Assembly (NCBI GenBank): GCA_028641055.1 | Contig: CM054059.1 | Location: 50,871,694-50,935,693, forward strand | Source of the DNA: Alopecurus myosuroides | Taxonomy: Eukaryota > Streptophyta > Magnoliopsida > Poales > Poaceae | Length of the DNA stretch: 64,000 nucleotides | Direction: 5' to 3' | In this document: piece after piece, positions 11,201 through 24,412 of the stretch | Layout of the letters: every line of letters starts with the position of its first letter | Numbering within the stretch: the stretch's first letter is position 1 | The notes under the pieces: generated by a model | The model's input: only the letters and a program-made list of their open reading frames with translations | Databases searched by the model: none | What the model was told of the DNA's origin: nothing | Made by a program: the position numbers and the translations under genes

Positions 11201-13152
11201 AGTTTATTCTGTTGCATCAATTAAATGGACATGCATCATCCCATGATTGTGCACTATGCCATGATAATGATTGTTTATCTTTCTGCAATGTTTGTTTGCT
11301 TCTTCCCGGATATACGACGACGTTGAGACCGACGATACTTACGACACCCCTTCTAAGGATTTAGCTCAGTACCAGGCTACTGGGTTTGCAGGCAAGTTAT
11401 CACTCACATGAACCACTGTGTTCCTTTCAACATTGGTTACCGATACTTTCTGTTGTTCTTTTCTGCTAGCCTTAGTAGTAGTTGTTTCTGTTACGAACCT
11501 ATCACATGTATCCTTTAACCCTGATATTGCCTCACCTCCATACCTATAACCATTGTTTGAGCCAGTGTCTTAATAGCATGCTTAGGTTGTTTTGCTCGAG
11601 TCTGTTACCCGTTACTTTCAGTTACTATTTCATTATGTTCTGGGGGCTCGATGTTTAATCAGTCAATCATGCTAATGTTACTGTTAATAATAAATTTGAT
11701 GATAAGGCACCGGCAGGAGGCCCATGAGAGGTTTTGGAGCCTGCTAGTGTCGACCCTAATAGGAAAAGGGTCTTGTCTACTGATCCATGATGAGCGCACT
11801 ACCCGCATTTGGGAAGCGAGTATGGGCGCCCCCCTCAACTTGACCTGATTCGCATCTCGTCCAAATCGCCTCATTTAGTTCGTGTTTTCCATTTGCCGCA
11901 TGCATGTTTTTGCGAGCCCAGGCCAGGGTGGAACTTTCGTAGTCGGCATATAGGGGGACACGTTCTTAGAGTGCTATGAGGGTCCATTTTCTTCTGGGCT
12001 CGATTAGCCGTGCGCCCAAGGTGCTTTGGGCTTGATGCGAGGAATGGTTGGTTGTGTTGAGTACCCCGCTTGGTGGAAGGGCCTTTCCATCTGGCGGGTT
12101 ATTCATGAGTGTACGGCCAAATTGGTGCAACCCTGCAGGGATAATCTTCTCGAGAAGCCGTGTTTTCCGCGGTTATGGATTACTTGGTGAAAGTACTGGC
12201 TAACAAGTACTCAGACAACTTAAACCTAATGATCAACAACTTTACACCCAATGATTAACAACTTGACTAGTAATAGGCTTATTGCCACAATAATCTGAAC
12301 CATCATTATTACAACTGTGTGAGTTATCCTCGGATTGCTTCTTTGGATAAGGGGCGAGATCCAGGATGGGTTTGTTTGAAGTTATCTTTCAGTTGGTTAC
12401 AATCCTCGATCTTATCTCCTTTCTGTTAGCCGGAAGTGGTAGAATCTCTGTAGTTGGTTAGCGCAGCCAGTTGCAGCATCTTTTATATCCTTTTCCTTCC
12501 GTTGAACCCAAAGCATCTGTGCTTGGTGTTGACGGGTTACACTTTGGTGAACTGTGAGTCTTGCTTGCCAGTACGTTTATGTACTGACCCCTTTGGGGCT
12601 GTGGTTTCCGCAGACCTACGTTTCCGAGGATCTACATGGTGGCTACTACGTGGAGTATGACGAGACTGCTGACGAGTAGATAGCGGTCCCGGGCAGGATC
12701 CGAGACTTCGTGGATGGGCTCCGTCTTTTCGTTTCCGGCCTCTTAGGCCTATTTGGTTCTTGTCTGTACTCAGACATGTTGAATGCTTCCGCTGTGATGT
12801 AATGATGTATTGTTGGGACATGTGTCCTCTGAATGATTGTATTTGCTATCTCTGCTCTAATGAGAGCCATTTGCAACTTATTTCAATCTTTTGTGTCGTA
12901 GAGATCTGTTGTGATATCAGTTGTTCAACGCCGTTGACGTACCATGTGTGTATGGTTTGAAGTACGTCGACGGAAGTGCCTTTGATCTCTAGTGGATAGT
13001 TTACATCGACGATGGAATAGCAGGGCTTGTGTTGTCGCGCATAAGCGCAGGCCTACCAGGAAGCTGGGACGTGGGAGCAGTTATGCCCCATAATCCAAGC
13101 ATCTGCTATCCAGTTCGTGCGGTGAGTATCCCCTAGAAATCAGGGTGCGACA
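8227..13152 (+). repeat. Solo LTR of family L2 (4926 bp)
   Basis: It begins TGTAATAGCCCAAG and ends GGGTGCGACA and is flanked by a perfect 5-bp duplication ACAAG (8222-8226 and 13153-13157). It is homologous to the LTRs of element G in opposite orientation and has no partner LTR or internal region, so it is a solo LTR left by LTR-LTR recombination. Contents by position: 8230-9230 AT-rich; 9300-10260 GC-rich exon-like island with candidate splice donor CTG|GTGAGC near 9811; tRNA-like boxes 10054-10109; 10270-11300 AT-rich; 11320-13152 mixed, with the GGCCTCTTAGGCC palindrome at 12737-12749. It interrupts the internal region of element F. Confidence 0.9.
10046..10118 (+). other. tRNA-like A and B boxes inside L2 solo LTR
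   Basis: TGGCCCAGTGGTTGGA (10054-10069) is close to the tRNA A box and D arm. GGGGATCGATTCCCC (10095-10109) is one base from a perfect T-arm with B box. The acceptor ends do not pair, so this is a tRNA-derived or tRNA-like fossil and not a tRNA gene. A similar arrangement occurs at the matching place in both LTRs of element G. Confidence 0.5.
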
Positions 13153-13157
13153 ACAAG

Positions 13158-14584
13158 TGAATGTAGAACTCCGGTTTGGAAGAACGGGGAGGGAAACTTG
13201 TCAGAATGAGCCACACCAGAACTCTCACGGAGAGTGGGTGTTCTTACGGGTTCAAAGAGATATGACATTAGGCCTTTCGGCTAATTGTGTCAACCACAAC
13301 ATCAACGATGCCAGATTTTGAAAAAGACCTGATTCAGTACTCTTGAGGAAACACTAACCATCGTTGCTGCTTGAGATTCAGCTCTGGGTAGTGAATTGAT
13401 AACTTAGACTCAGTATGTTTGAGCGAAGAGATTGCACCGGTTATCAACGAGATATATCTGCTAGATTCTAAAGACATGGGCTACGATGTCAAGCTCAAGA
13501 AGATGAGCAGGATTACGGAACTAATGTATTAGCAACTTGCGAAATACGGTTGCACCTACATGAATTACTTGCGACAAAACACATCGGAGTCCCTGTGGGA
13601 AAGATAATTACCGAGATAACGAAGTTCTTAAACTTCTTCCCTTTCAACGAACGATCAGTCCGTGGCCTAGTGTGGATGAAAGCTTCTTCAAGAAATGGAG
13701 GTAAGACCTACCATCTCAGGAATAGTCCACACATGCATGACCGACATGGGGTTATTCCCGAAGGAACAAGAAAACTATACTCGGGTCCACGGCGACAACT
13801 TTCAGCATAAGAACATGAACCGGGGTAAGCTACTTCGAACATCCAGAACACAACTTCGTGATAACACAAAGTTGGTTTTCGAAAGTTTCCAACATTGTTG
13901 CCAATTTTTCAACATGAACCTCTCGCAACTTGGAGAAAATAGGAATGCCATCGATGGGCTCGACAACACGCTTATCAGGATACTCCAAGAAGATGGATTC
14001 ATAGGATATATGAACACGGCAAAATACTGGTCAGAGTAAAGGACACGAAGGTGTACTCGGGCAAACCCCATGAGTGAGAACACCCTCTAGATAGTCCTTA
14101 GAGCTGGACTTAATCTGACGATAGCCCAATTCAAACCAAGGTGGAAATTATAGCATGTCCATTGAGGAGATACTATCTTGCTTCAACGCAAAAGAACTAG
14201 ACATCCCTTCTAGAAAGACAACCAGAATATCACAACCTACCGTCATGTCTTGGAAGTCGAAAGGAGGCATGCTTTTCCAAAGCAACCAGTATGATCTTGA
14301 GAGCTTCGGCATGAACCTAACTCTTTGACCAAGGATGTGCACCGGCATGAACGGATTTGGAACACCTTCAACTTCAAAAAGAGGCTGGGTGACCAGTAGT
14401 GCTAAGAAGGGTACAGATGTTTCTTAGACTTTTCAAAGCAATAAGAATTGCTAGGAACATCTGATGCACACATCAATGCACTGACCCATCATACCCAAGC
14501 ATTCAAGCTTCGAGGAAAGGGGGAGTGAAGATGTGTGAGAGCGTCACTTCATCAATAAGGCCATGAAATTAAACATAGCCTCTT
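13158..14584 (-). mobile_element. Internal region of L1 element F, segment 2
   Basis: It continues the alignment with element D (57666-59265): for example AACTCCGGTTTGGAAGAACG here against AACTTCGGTTCGGAAGAACG there. No conserved coding frame. It ends with CTCTT, the target duplication of the next solo LTR. Confidence 0.82.
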
Positions 14585-17500
14585 TGTCAGACCCCGGACC
14601 CAGAGATATACATACTGTTATGTGCTCCTAGCCATGGACTCACAAGGGCTTCAGGGTTACCAGCCCCGGCCGCAACAAACAACGGCAGGCAGACCGGATT
14701 CATCGGCACGTAGTCCGGATCCCCGGTCTACTACTCCTTGTATCCATGCTAGTCATAACCAATTATTCATACCCAAGCGTCCATGAGTAGGATGAAACTG
14801 AAGGAACGGGACCAAGGTTGTACAGAGCTGCTATGTGTCCAGAAAGTGCAACAACAATCGAGGGTTACTGGGGTTACCTCGCCCCAGGCCGATCACATCG
14901 ACAGGCGGGCTCGGACATGGATCATCGGCTCCACAACCCCTCGACTGCGACAACTATGCAGGCATAGCCAAAACTGTATAACAATGAGCTCGAAACCAAC
15001 AACCTATCAAAGCAGCACTCTAGACATGAAATTTTATTAAACAGGTGTTACTAGAGTATAGCTTACAAGCAGAGGTCACACGACCCAACATTACATCAGA
15101 CAACGGAAGGAAAATTATGTTGCTAATCAACAAGAACCAAGAAGGCCTAAGAGGCCGCAACATAAGGCGACGTCCCAGCCCATAGATTCCAGGCTGCTAC
15201 CTGGGAACCCCAAACTACTCTTCGATGTCCACGTCGAACCATCACTGAAGTGACGAACTCCACCTAAACCAAAATTAAGCAAACCTGAGTACGGGAGGTA
15301 CTCAACAAGACTTAGTTAACCTATTATATATCTGCTATCTTCATAAAGGGTTTTATGAAGGCTGATTTGCGTAAAGCAATCTTTGTTTTGCAAGTTGAGG
15401 AAGGAATAACACGTCTCATAGAAGGTTTTCAAAACAGATGAGAAACTCACTACTGTAATCATCATCTTTTGAAACCACCAACATTATTTCCCAGCATCTC
15501 ACATGCTACAAGGATCACCCCTCCCGGCATCTTCGGGGAGGCACCCTTGATCTATTGCCTCCATGCTTTGTCAACATCTTTTACGTCACGTTCAAGTTAT
15601 CTATGACCTCGTGGCTTTCACCAAGTCGCCCTTAACCGTGGACACGGCTTTCCGAAATATTTATCCCTGCAGGGTGGTACACTTTACCCACACGTACCAT
15701 CCGACTCTTAACGCCACATGTACTCTCGTCCATGGAGCGCGGCAGAGGGTGGTTGGCCACGACCTTTACCTTGTCGAGCCCTATCCATGAGTCAACCCAA
15801 ACAGGGCCACCCCGTCAACAGGGAGTTGGCCACCTCCTGACGGCACCTGTTCTGTGAGTCGGGAACAAGATCCGTGTACGTCCATCACTTGTCCCGGTCA
15901 CGCCCTAAACACCTCCAAAAGGTTTTTGACTCACACGCAGATGGAAATCCCAAACTACGTGACTCACGGATAGAACCAAACAAGTTAGTTAGTCGAGCGC
16001 GGTCTGTTAGGCCCCGCGTGTGGTTGCACGCTCAGTCTTGGTTTCCGCGGCGAGACCTTACTCCTAGGGTTGGCAAGTACGGAACGAACAACCACTTCCC
16101 AAGTGGCCTCCCGTCCAAGCCTTAGTCAAGTTAACCACAGAGTCCTCATCTCACCACGTCATCATATCATACTAGGTTATCGCAGCTCTGATTCATCAAC
16201 CGGATGGAGCAGAGGTAACAAACATGTAAAGCTAAGCGAAGCAGATATGAGGCTCTGGCGATGCGCACAAGCAATTCTATGGCGGCTAGGAGCAGTGTAT
16301 CAGGATATTAAGGCAATGCAGTATATAGGTGAACTATATCTACTAGCATCAAATACTTTGGAATCGAATGCAAAATACGAGATTCAAATGTTGTTCGAAA
16401 GCATATATGAGCAGATAAGAGGTTATGCTTGCCTTGGTTATAAGAAAACCAGATAAAGGATCTTCGGGGATAAGTGCTTGACTTGTCGATTAAGATCAAG
16501 TATTCGTCGTTGGATTGCTGGCCTTCTTTTCGGAGTCATGTTCTACCGAGGGGGAAACAACACCGAAAGAGAAATAACAATCAACACATGGCATCGATGC
16601 AATGCGCAATATGTATGCATGAGCAGGTTAATGCACTGAAATAAAGCCCTAAGCATGATCGTTGGTTTGCTAGGGTTCATATGTCAGAAATGCAGTTTTA
16701 GTGAAAAAGTCCCGAAATAGACCCCGGAGGGGGTTTCGGGCGATTATGGAAGTGAGTACCATTTTAGTTGCTCAAATGAGGTTGAAAACATCATAACTAG
16801 ATTGCATTTGTCATTTTGAGCAATTTGGTATATAACTTTTAATTTTCTAATTTTAGTGAATAAAAACTTATTTTTCTATTTTTAAAAGAATAAACAACAT
16901 TAAATAATGTTCAAAAATGAAGTGTGTCAAACATGTATGAAAGTGACATTTTTGGAAAGAGTACAATTTTCTGATCACTCCCATATTTTTATTATATTTT
17001 TCTGACTTATATTTTTATAGATATTGATTTTCTAAAATTTAGCCATTTTCTGTAATTAGTAAACAGTAGAGGCCCACGTGTCAAATTAAACTCATTTATT
17101 TTCAAAAAGGAAACCCGGCTGACAGCTGGGGGCCGCGTCCACGTCGCGCTGACGTCATGATGACGTCGGCGACGGCCGGCAGTGCCCCTGCCGTGGATGC
17201 CGGCGACGACAGGAACCACGTGACGCCTCGCGCTAGGGCGCGTTAGATGCGCGCGGGCTCGCGCTACCGCAAGGTGCCAGCGCAACCATCTATTGGCAAC
17301 CGGGGAGCTCCGGCGAGGAACTCCGGCGGTGGCTGACACGGTTACTCGACGGCGGCGACGGGAACGGCTACCAGAAACGAATCGGAGGGCATCACGAGGG
17401 AGGCAAGCTCACCCTTGTCGCGTGTGGATGGTCAGAAGGAGCGGTGTAGGGCGGAGATGGCCGGAATTTCCTCGACGGCTGGTGGCCGGACTCGGGGAAG

Positions 17501-18195
17501 ATGGGGTTGCCGGCGTCGATACGGAGCGCCTCGGCTCGATTCCGATCTCGAGGAGGGGCAGAAGAGCAAGGCGGAGCTTGTGGGCTCCTCATCTCTCCGC
17601 GGGGCAGTGCGTAGCGGCGGCGCGGCACGAATTCTGGCGAGCTAGGGTTTGTTCATCGGGTTTCCCTGCTTATGGTATACAGAGAACGAGAGAGAGAGAG
17701 GGCACTGCGAGGAGAGGAGGCAAGGACGAGCACGACGTCGCCCTTCTCCCTAATCCTCCAGGGAAGACGAAGCATGAGGTGGCATCGGCGACGGCGGCTC
17801 TGCCACGCAGGAGCTCCTACTGGCAGAGGTTGAAGATGACATTTTTGCACAAACCCCCTGGAGCTTTCGAAAAACACCAAGAGGTCCTTTTCTCTAATAA
17901 AACAGGACATAAAACATTGTTTTTAGGACCTTTTTGTAGACAGAAAATTTGGCAAAAATACATTTTGGAAAGCTTGTGAAATTTCCAACAACACCATGTT
18001 TTGCTTTGGTGAAATTGAATTACTTTTCAACACAAAAGTTTGGGAACCAAAATAAGTACTATTTGTGGTATTTTTCTCAAACCATTTAAATTCATAACTT
18101 AATTTGGTTTAAATTGGTTTCAAATTTTGTTTCCATGCATGTATGGGATGAACACACACCACACACCCTAGTTTAGCAAAAATTGGGATGTTACA
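14585..18195 (-). repeat. Solo LTR of family L1 inside a same-family element (3611 bp)
   Basis: In plus coordinates it begins TGTCAGACCCCGGACC and ends GGGATGTTACA, and is flanked by CTCTT (14580-14584 and 18196-18200). It is homologous over its whole length to the LTRs of F and D and lies in the same minus orientation. The F internal sequence reads straight across it when it is removed, as in element D near 59265. GC island about 17080-17840, with candidate donor GG|GTGAGC (minus, about 17412) and an AAACCCTAG telo-box (minus, 17642-17650). Confidence 0.92.
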
Positions 18196-18200
18196 CTCTT

Positions 18201-19348
18201 GATATGTAAGAGTGTGATACTCGAAGGTAGAACAGAATGGAAGTTGATGAAACTTCTTTAATCTGCGAACTACAAAACTTTGACCTGGTTCTAAAGATGA
18301 ACGAGGTGCTGGAGTTTGTTTCTCCTGACATCCCAAGGTGGAATGTTTTGACAAGAAACAAGAGCAATGCATTGGAAGACTCCAACACACGTAGGCAACT
18401 TGATGTCCGAATCAACGGATGGAGATTTGAGAGCAACTGGAAGATAGGAACACACAGGAGGATTCCTAAGATCCCTTTGATTGCACAGGGTAATACTCAC
18501 TTGTAGAACCCATGCTAAGAAGAGAAATATAGCTGAATCAGGAAGAAAGATGTGGAACTCATGATGATCACTCTTGTTGCGATCCTTCTTATTCCAAGAG
18601 AAAACCTATGGCTATTGGAGCTGAGATTACCTAGCCACCCTGAGGTAAAACAGATTCCTCAGGATCCAAAGAAACAAAACATGGGTTACAGGTCAGCATC
18701 ATGTACTGATAAAGTGAGCATCAAATGGTTAAGAAACCACATGACTCAACCCACCACAATTCAGCACATTCCGGGACCTTCGGTTCAAGTCCAAGGGTTA
18801 GAAACACATGGAAAGGAGGAACTGTTATCTGAGTGCTTTAAAAGACACTATGAATAGCAATCACGAGGTATCTTCCAAAAGACAACGATAGCTCCGGAAG
18901 AACTTTGAGCAGAGGATAACGGATACATTCGAGATGAGAAGGAAATCTTGAGGTTCAGGATTTGGGACATTGGAACAGGAGTATGTGGAATCCTTAGAGT
19001 TCTGAGAGATGAGAATGGAAATGAAATCTCCCAGTTTAAGAGATAACAGAACACGGAACACACACGACTCTATAAACTTTTTAACACTAGGTCAACTTAG
19101 GTAAAAGACGTCCTTGCCAGAGAAGGCACCTAGGTTTTGAATGACTAGAAGAGATAGCAAAACCTTTTCAAACCAAAACAGGTAAGGTGACCTAGAGTTA
19201 GAGCGATACCAGATAAGGAGTAAAAGGAATCCTAAGAAGGTTTTTCACAATCATTTGAAGTTTCCAAATAGTTTTCATAAACTCTAGACTCGACATCGAC
19301 CAAGCAGTAAGGTTTTCCTACAGGCAGTCCTGTTCTGATACCATGACT
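18201..19348 (-). mobile_element. Internal region of L1 element F, segment 3, with primer site
   Basis: It aligns with 59266-60412 of element D. Removing both nested LTRs, the internal region of F totals about 3.6 kb against 3788 bp in D. It ends at the primer site (19331-19343) and the LTR. No coding sequence is conserved between F and D. Confidence 0.82.
19331..19343 (-). other. Primer binding site of element F (altered)
   Basis: On the minus strand TGGTATCAGAACA lies five bases inside the LTR. The initiator-methionine tRNA type site is TGGTATCAGAGC, as in D and G. F differs by G to A at the eleventh base. Confidence 0.75.
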
Positions 19349-22300
19349 TGTCACGACCCCGGACCCAGAGATATACATACTGTTATGTGCTCCTAGACAT
19401 GGACTCACAAGGGCTTCAGGGTTACCAGCCCCGGCCGCAACAAACAACGGCAGGCAGACTGGATTCATCGGCACGTAGTCCGGATCCCCAGTCTACTACT
19501 CCTTGAATCCATGCTAGTCATAACCAACTATGCATATCAAAGCGTCCACGAATCGAATGAAACTGAAGGAAACGGGACCAAATCTATACAGAGATGCTAT
19601 GTATCCAGAAAGAGCAACAACAATCGAGGGTTACTGGGGTTACCTCGCCCCAGGACGATCACATCGACAGGTGGGCTCGGACATGGATCATCGGCTCCAC
19701 AACCCCTCGACTGCGACAACTAAGCAGGCATAGCCAAAACTGTATAACAATGAGCTCGAAACCAACAACCGATCAAAGCAGCACTCTAGACATGGAACTT
19801 GTATTAACAGATGTTACTAGAGTATAGCTTACAAGCAGAGGTCACACGACCCAACATTACATCAGACAACGGAAGGAAAATTATGTTGCTAATCAACAAG
19901 AACCAAAAAGGCCTAAGAGGCCGCAACATAAGGCGACGTCCCAGCCCATAGATTCCAGGCTGCTACCTGGGAACCCCAAACTACTCGTCGATGTCCACGT
20001 TGAAACACCACCGGAGTGACGAACTCCACCTGAACCAAAATTAAGCAAACCTGAGTACGGGAGGTACTCAACAAGACTTAGTTAACCTATTATATATCTG
20101 CTAACTTCAGAAAGGGTTTTATGAAGGTTGTTTTGCGTAAAGCAATATTTGTTTTCCAAATCGAGGAAGAATAGCACGTCTCAAGGAATGTTTTCAAAAC
20201 AGATGAGAAACTCAAGTACTGTAATCATCATTCTTTTTATCCACCAACATCATTCCCAGCACCTCACATGCTACAAGGATCACCCCTCCCGGCATCTCCG
20301 GGGAGGCACCCTTCATCTATTGCCCCCATGCCTTGTCAACATCTTTTACGTCACGTTCAAGTTATCTATGACCTCGTGACTTTCACCAAGTCGTCCATAA
20401 CCATGGACACGGCTTTCCGAAAGATTTATCCCTGCAGGGTGGTACACTTTACCCACACGTACCATCCGACTCTTAATTCCAAGCTATTGGCACAATTCCG
20501 ACGATGTGCCGACAGAGTGTGGTTGGCCACGACCTTTACCTTGTCGAGCCCTATCCATGAGTCAACCCAAACAGGGCCACCCCGTCAACAGGGAGTTGGC
20601 CACCTCCTGACGGCACCTGTTCTGTGAGTCGGGATCAAGATCCGTGTACGTCCATCACTTGTCCCGATCACGCCCTAAACACCTCCAAAAGGTTTTTTGA
20701 CTCACACGCAGATGGAAATCCCAAACTACGTGACTCACGGATAGAACCAAACAAGTTAGTTAGTCGAGCGCGGTCTGTTAGGCCCCGCGTGTGGTTGCAC
20801 GCTCAGTCTTGGTTTCCGCGGCGAGACCTTACTCCTAGGGTTGGCAAGTACAGGACAAACAACCACTTCCCAAGTGGCCTCCCGTCCAAGCCTTTGTCAA
20901 GTTAACCACACATCGCTCATCTTACCACGTCATCATATCATACTAGGTTATCGCAGCTCTGATTCATCAACCGGATGGAGCAGAGGTAACAAACATCTGA
21001 AGCTAAGCGAAGCAGATATGAGGCTCTGGCGACGCGCACAAGCAATTCTATGGCGGCTAGGAGCAGTGGATCAGGATATCGAGGCAATGCAGTATATAGA
21101 TGAACTATATCTACTAGCATCAAATACTTTGGAATCGAATGCAAAATACGAGATTCAAATGTTGTTCGAAAACATATATGAGCAGATAAGAGGTTATGCT
21201 TTCCTTGGTTATAAGAAAACCAGATAAAGACTTCTGGAATAAGTGCTTGACTTGTCGGTTAAAATCAAGTATTCACCATTGGACTTGATGGCCTTCACTT
21301 CGGGGTCGGATGATACCGAGGGAAAAAACAACACCGAAAAGAAGAAGTAACAATCAACACATGGCATCGATGCAATGCGCAATATGTATGCATGAGCAGA
21401 TTAATTCACTGAAATAAAGCCCTAAACATGTTTGATGGGTTGCTAGGGTTCATATGGCAATTATGCAATTTTACTGAAATTAGCCCGAAATAGGCCCCGG
21501 AAGGGGTTTCGGGCGATTATGGAAGTGGGTCAAGTTTTAATTGCTCAAATGGGTTTGAAAACATCATAAACATGTTGCATTTATCATTTTGAGCATTTTG
21601 GTATATAACTTTTAATTTTCTAATTTTATTGAATAAAAACTTATTTTTCTATTTTAAATGAATTAAATAACATTAAATAAAGCTCAAAAATGAGATGAGT
21701 CAAACATGTATGAAAGTGACATTTTTGGAAAGAGTACATTTTCCTGATCTCTCCCATATTTTTATTATATTTTTGTGATTAATAAAACAATAGTTATTAA
21801 ATAAACAAATTTAATCATTTTCTGTAATTAATAAACAATTTCTGAAAATAGGGAAAAAAAACAGGATTACGACGTCATCGTGATGCAGTGATGACCTCAT
21901 CATCCTCTGTTCTTCACGGTGAGATCAAAATTCGAATGAAATCGCGCGCAATTCGCAGAACGGGAAGCACCACGACGTAGAGGGACTCAAGGGGAAGCTA
22001 AGGGTGGCGGCGCCGCTTGCTGGAGGTCGTCGGAAGCTCGCCGGCGACGAGGGGCGCGGCGGCCGACGGCGGAGCTCAGCGCGGAGACGTTACAGAGCGA
22101 GAGGGAGGGCATGGAGGGTACCGGGAGGAGGAGAAGCTCACCACGAGCGTGTTGGTGTGGACGGGGAAGCCGGAGAGGCAGTGCTGGCGCCGGAATCGGG
22201 GAAGGCTCGCCGGCCGGAGTTGAGGAAGAACCTCCCGATTCGGTTGATTCCGGTTGTCCCGGGAAGCGGAGGTCGACGTGGGAGTAGAGGAGGATGTTGC

Positions 22301-22936
22301 GGTCTCGGTGGCATGCTCGCCGTGGTCGCGGATGGCCGGGAACAGCGGCGACGAGCGGCGGCTGCCTCGGGTACGGTTTGGGTCAGGTTCCTGTTTGGTT
22401 TTCCGTTCGGATAGAGAGGCAGAGGAGCGTCCGTGGGCGAGGCGAGTGAGGGGAAGCTCCACGACACCTTCTGTGACTTATCCTTCGAAGCTAGGAGAGA
22501 GACAGGAGGTGGCGTCGACGTGCGCAGTGCGGCCACGCACCTGGTCCTTCTGGCTGGAGGAAGAAGAAGGAAAAGAAAAAGGGATTTTTCGGTAACCCCC
22601 TGAAGTTTCTGTGATTGGCGAAGAGGTCCTTTTCTTAAGAAAAATAGACAGAAAACAAACTTTTGAGGGCCTTATTGAAATCAGAAAAATTGGCAAAAAT
22701 CATTTTTGGAAAGCTCATGAAATTTCCAATCTTGCCATATTTTTGTTTTGTGAAATTGAATTATTTTCCAATACAAGATTTTGGAAACCAAAATAAGTAC
22801 TTTTTGTGGGATTTTTATGAAACCATTTAAATTCACAACTTAAATTGGTTAAAACATGATTTAAATTTGTGATTTCATGCATGTATGATATGAACAACAC
22901 CACACACCCTGCTATAGCAAAATTTGGGGTGTTACA
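19349..22936 (-). repeat. 5' LTR of L1 element F (3588 bp)
   Basis: In plus coordinates it begins TGTCACGACCCCGGACC and ends GGGGTGTTACA. It is next to the primer site, so in the minus-strand element it is the 5' LTR. Its GC island (about 21990-22560) ends in a frame closing RSW and then TGG|TGAGC-type donor sequence near 22141. The AGGCCT palindrome is at 19910-19922. At 22937 the sequence changes to Tat copy C; GTGGA (22937-22941) is the expected target duplication, with its partner outside the window. Confidence 0.9.
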
Positions 22937-24412
22937 GTGGAGCATATTGACAGGCGAAAGAACGAGGCAGCAGACGCACTCGCAAGACTCGGCTCGCGCA
23001 GAGAGCCGGTTCCACCCAATGTTTTCCTAGACGAGCTATGGCGGCCATCAGGTAAAACCGAGTCTGAGGAAGAGGTGGCTAACCAAGACCCGGATTTAGA
23101 GCTCGTGGCCACGGTACGTGTCGTTCCTGAGTGGATAGAGCCGTTTTTAGCTTATTTATCACGGGGCGAGTTACCACCACAGGAAGTTTTAGCAAGGCAA
23201 ATTCTGAGACGAGCAAAGGGCTATTCCATCATCAATGGCGAGTTATATAAAAGGAGTGCAGCAGGAGTCTTTTTGCGTTGTGTAGCACCAGAAGAAGGCC
23301 GGCAGATCCTGAAAGAGATTCATGAAGGCGACTGTGGGCACCATGCATCCACAAGATCCCTTGTGGCCAAAGCATATCGGCACGGTTTCTTCTGGCTCAC
23401 AGCCCTAGCAGACGCGGAACGCTTGGTGGCAAGGTGCTATGGATGTCAAAGGTACGCTCGCCAAATCCATGTGCCGGCTATGGAGTTGCAAACAATCCTG
23501 TTAACCTGGCCGTTTGCTGTTTGGGGCATGGACATGGTGGGCCCCTTCCACATGTCACCCTGCAAAAAGACCCATCTCTTGGTGGCTATTGATAAATTTA
23601 CCAAGTGGGTGGAAGTTATGCCAGTTACCAATTATGAAGCAGTCACGGCAGTCAAGTTCTTAAAAAGAATCATCTACAGGTTTGGGTATCCTCACAGCAT
23701 AATAACGGACAATGGAACCAACATGTCCCTTGGTGAGATGGCGAAATTCTGTGGTAACAACGGAATCCGGCTTGACATAGCTTCAGTAGCCCATCCACAG
23801 GCTAATGGACAAGTGGAGAGGGCAAATCAGGAGTTACTTCGTGGATTAAAACGACGACTGCGAGTCCCGTGCATCAGAGCTGCTGGCGCATGGGTTGAGG
23901 AGTTACCATCAGTGGTTTGGGGAATTAACACCACACCTAACAGATCTACTCAGATGACACCGTTTTTCATGGTTTATGGTGCAGAGGCAGTATTGCCGAG
24001 TGATATCATCCATGATTCGCCTCGAGTGTCGGCTTACGTCGAGGTGGAGAACGAGAAGACCCGTCAGGATGCCGTGGATATGCTAGAAGAACACAGGGAA
24101 CAAGCTTTGGAAAGATCAGCCATATACCAGCAAGACCTGAGGAGATATCACAGCCGGCGAGTTAAAACCCGGGTCTTCCAGGAAGGAGACCTGGTGTTAC
24201 GCCTGGTACAGTCAAAGGAGAGAAAACATAAGCTATCCCCACCATGGGAAGGACCGTTCATCATAAGCCGGAATCTGCACAACGGATCGTATTACTTGGT
24301 AGATGCAAGGGAAGAGTCGGCTAGTGTCAATGACACCGCTCATACAACTTCATCTATGCAAGAAAGAGAAAGACCATGGAACGTGGCTCAGCTGCATCCC
24401 TACTACACTTAG
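22937..24412 (+). CDS. Integrase with tail of second RNase H, copy C
   Basis: A 491-codon frame, open throughout, broken off at its beginning by element F. The first about 20 residues are the end of the second RNase H (RRKNEAADALARL). The integrase zinc-binding part has H129, H135/H136, C167 and C170. The catalytic core has D199 (GMDMVGPF), D258 (ITDNGTN) and E294 (GQVERANQ), giving the DD35E spacing of LTR-element integrases. A GPF-type module follows (PPWEGPFIISRNLHNGSYYLVD) and there is no chromodomain. The protein would insert the cDNA into chromosomes. It is the best preserved enzyme in the window, since copy B has three frame breaks over the same stretch. The GTG at 22937 is not a real start; the frame belongs to a polyprotein. 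Confidence 0.9.
   Translation: MEHIDRRKNEAADALARLGSRREPVPPNVFLDELWRPSGKTESEEEVANQDPDLELVATVRVVPEWIEPFLAYLSRGELPPQEVLARQILRRAKGYSIINGELYKRSAAGVFLRCVAPEEGRQILKEIHEGDCGHHASTRSLVAKAYRHGFFWLTALADAERLVARCYGCQRYARQIHVPAMELQTILLTWPFAVWGMDMVGPFHMSPCKKTHLLVAIDKFTKWVEVMPVTNYEAVTAVKFLKRIIYRFGYPHSIITDNGTNMSLGEMAKFCGNNGIRLDIASVAHPQANGQVERANQELLRGLKRRLRVPCIRAAGAWVEELPSVVWGINTTPNRSTQMTPFFMVYGAEAVLPSDIIHDSPRVSAYVEVENEKTRQDAVDMLEEHREQALERSAIYQQDLRRYHSRRVKTRVFQEGDLVLRLVQSKERKHKLSPPWEGPFIISRNLHNGSYYLVDAREESASVNDTAHTTSSMQERERPWNVAQLHPYYT

Noticed and set aside
13695..14039. 114-codon frame in the interior of F
   Set aside because: The corresponding stretch of D (about 58200-58560) is broken, so it is not a conserved gene.
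22937..24412. A free-standing host integrase gene starting at 22937
   Set aside because: The frame starts exactly at the edge of element F and is the continuation of a Tat polyprotein.
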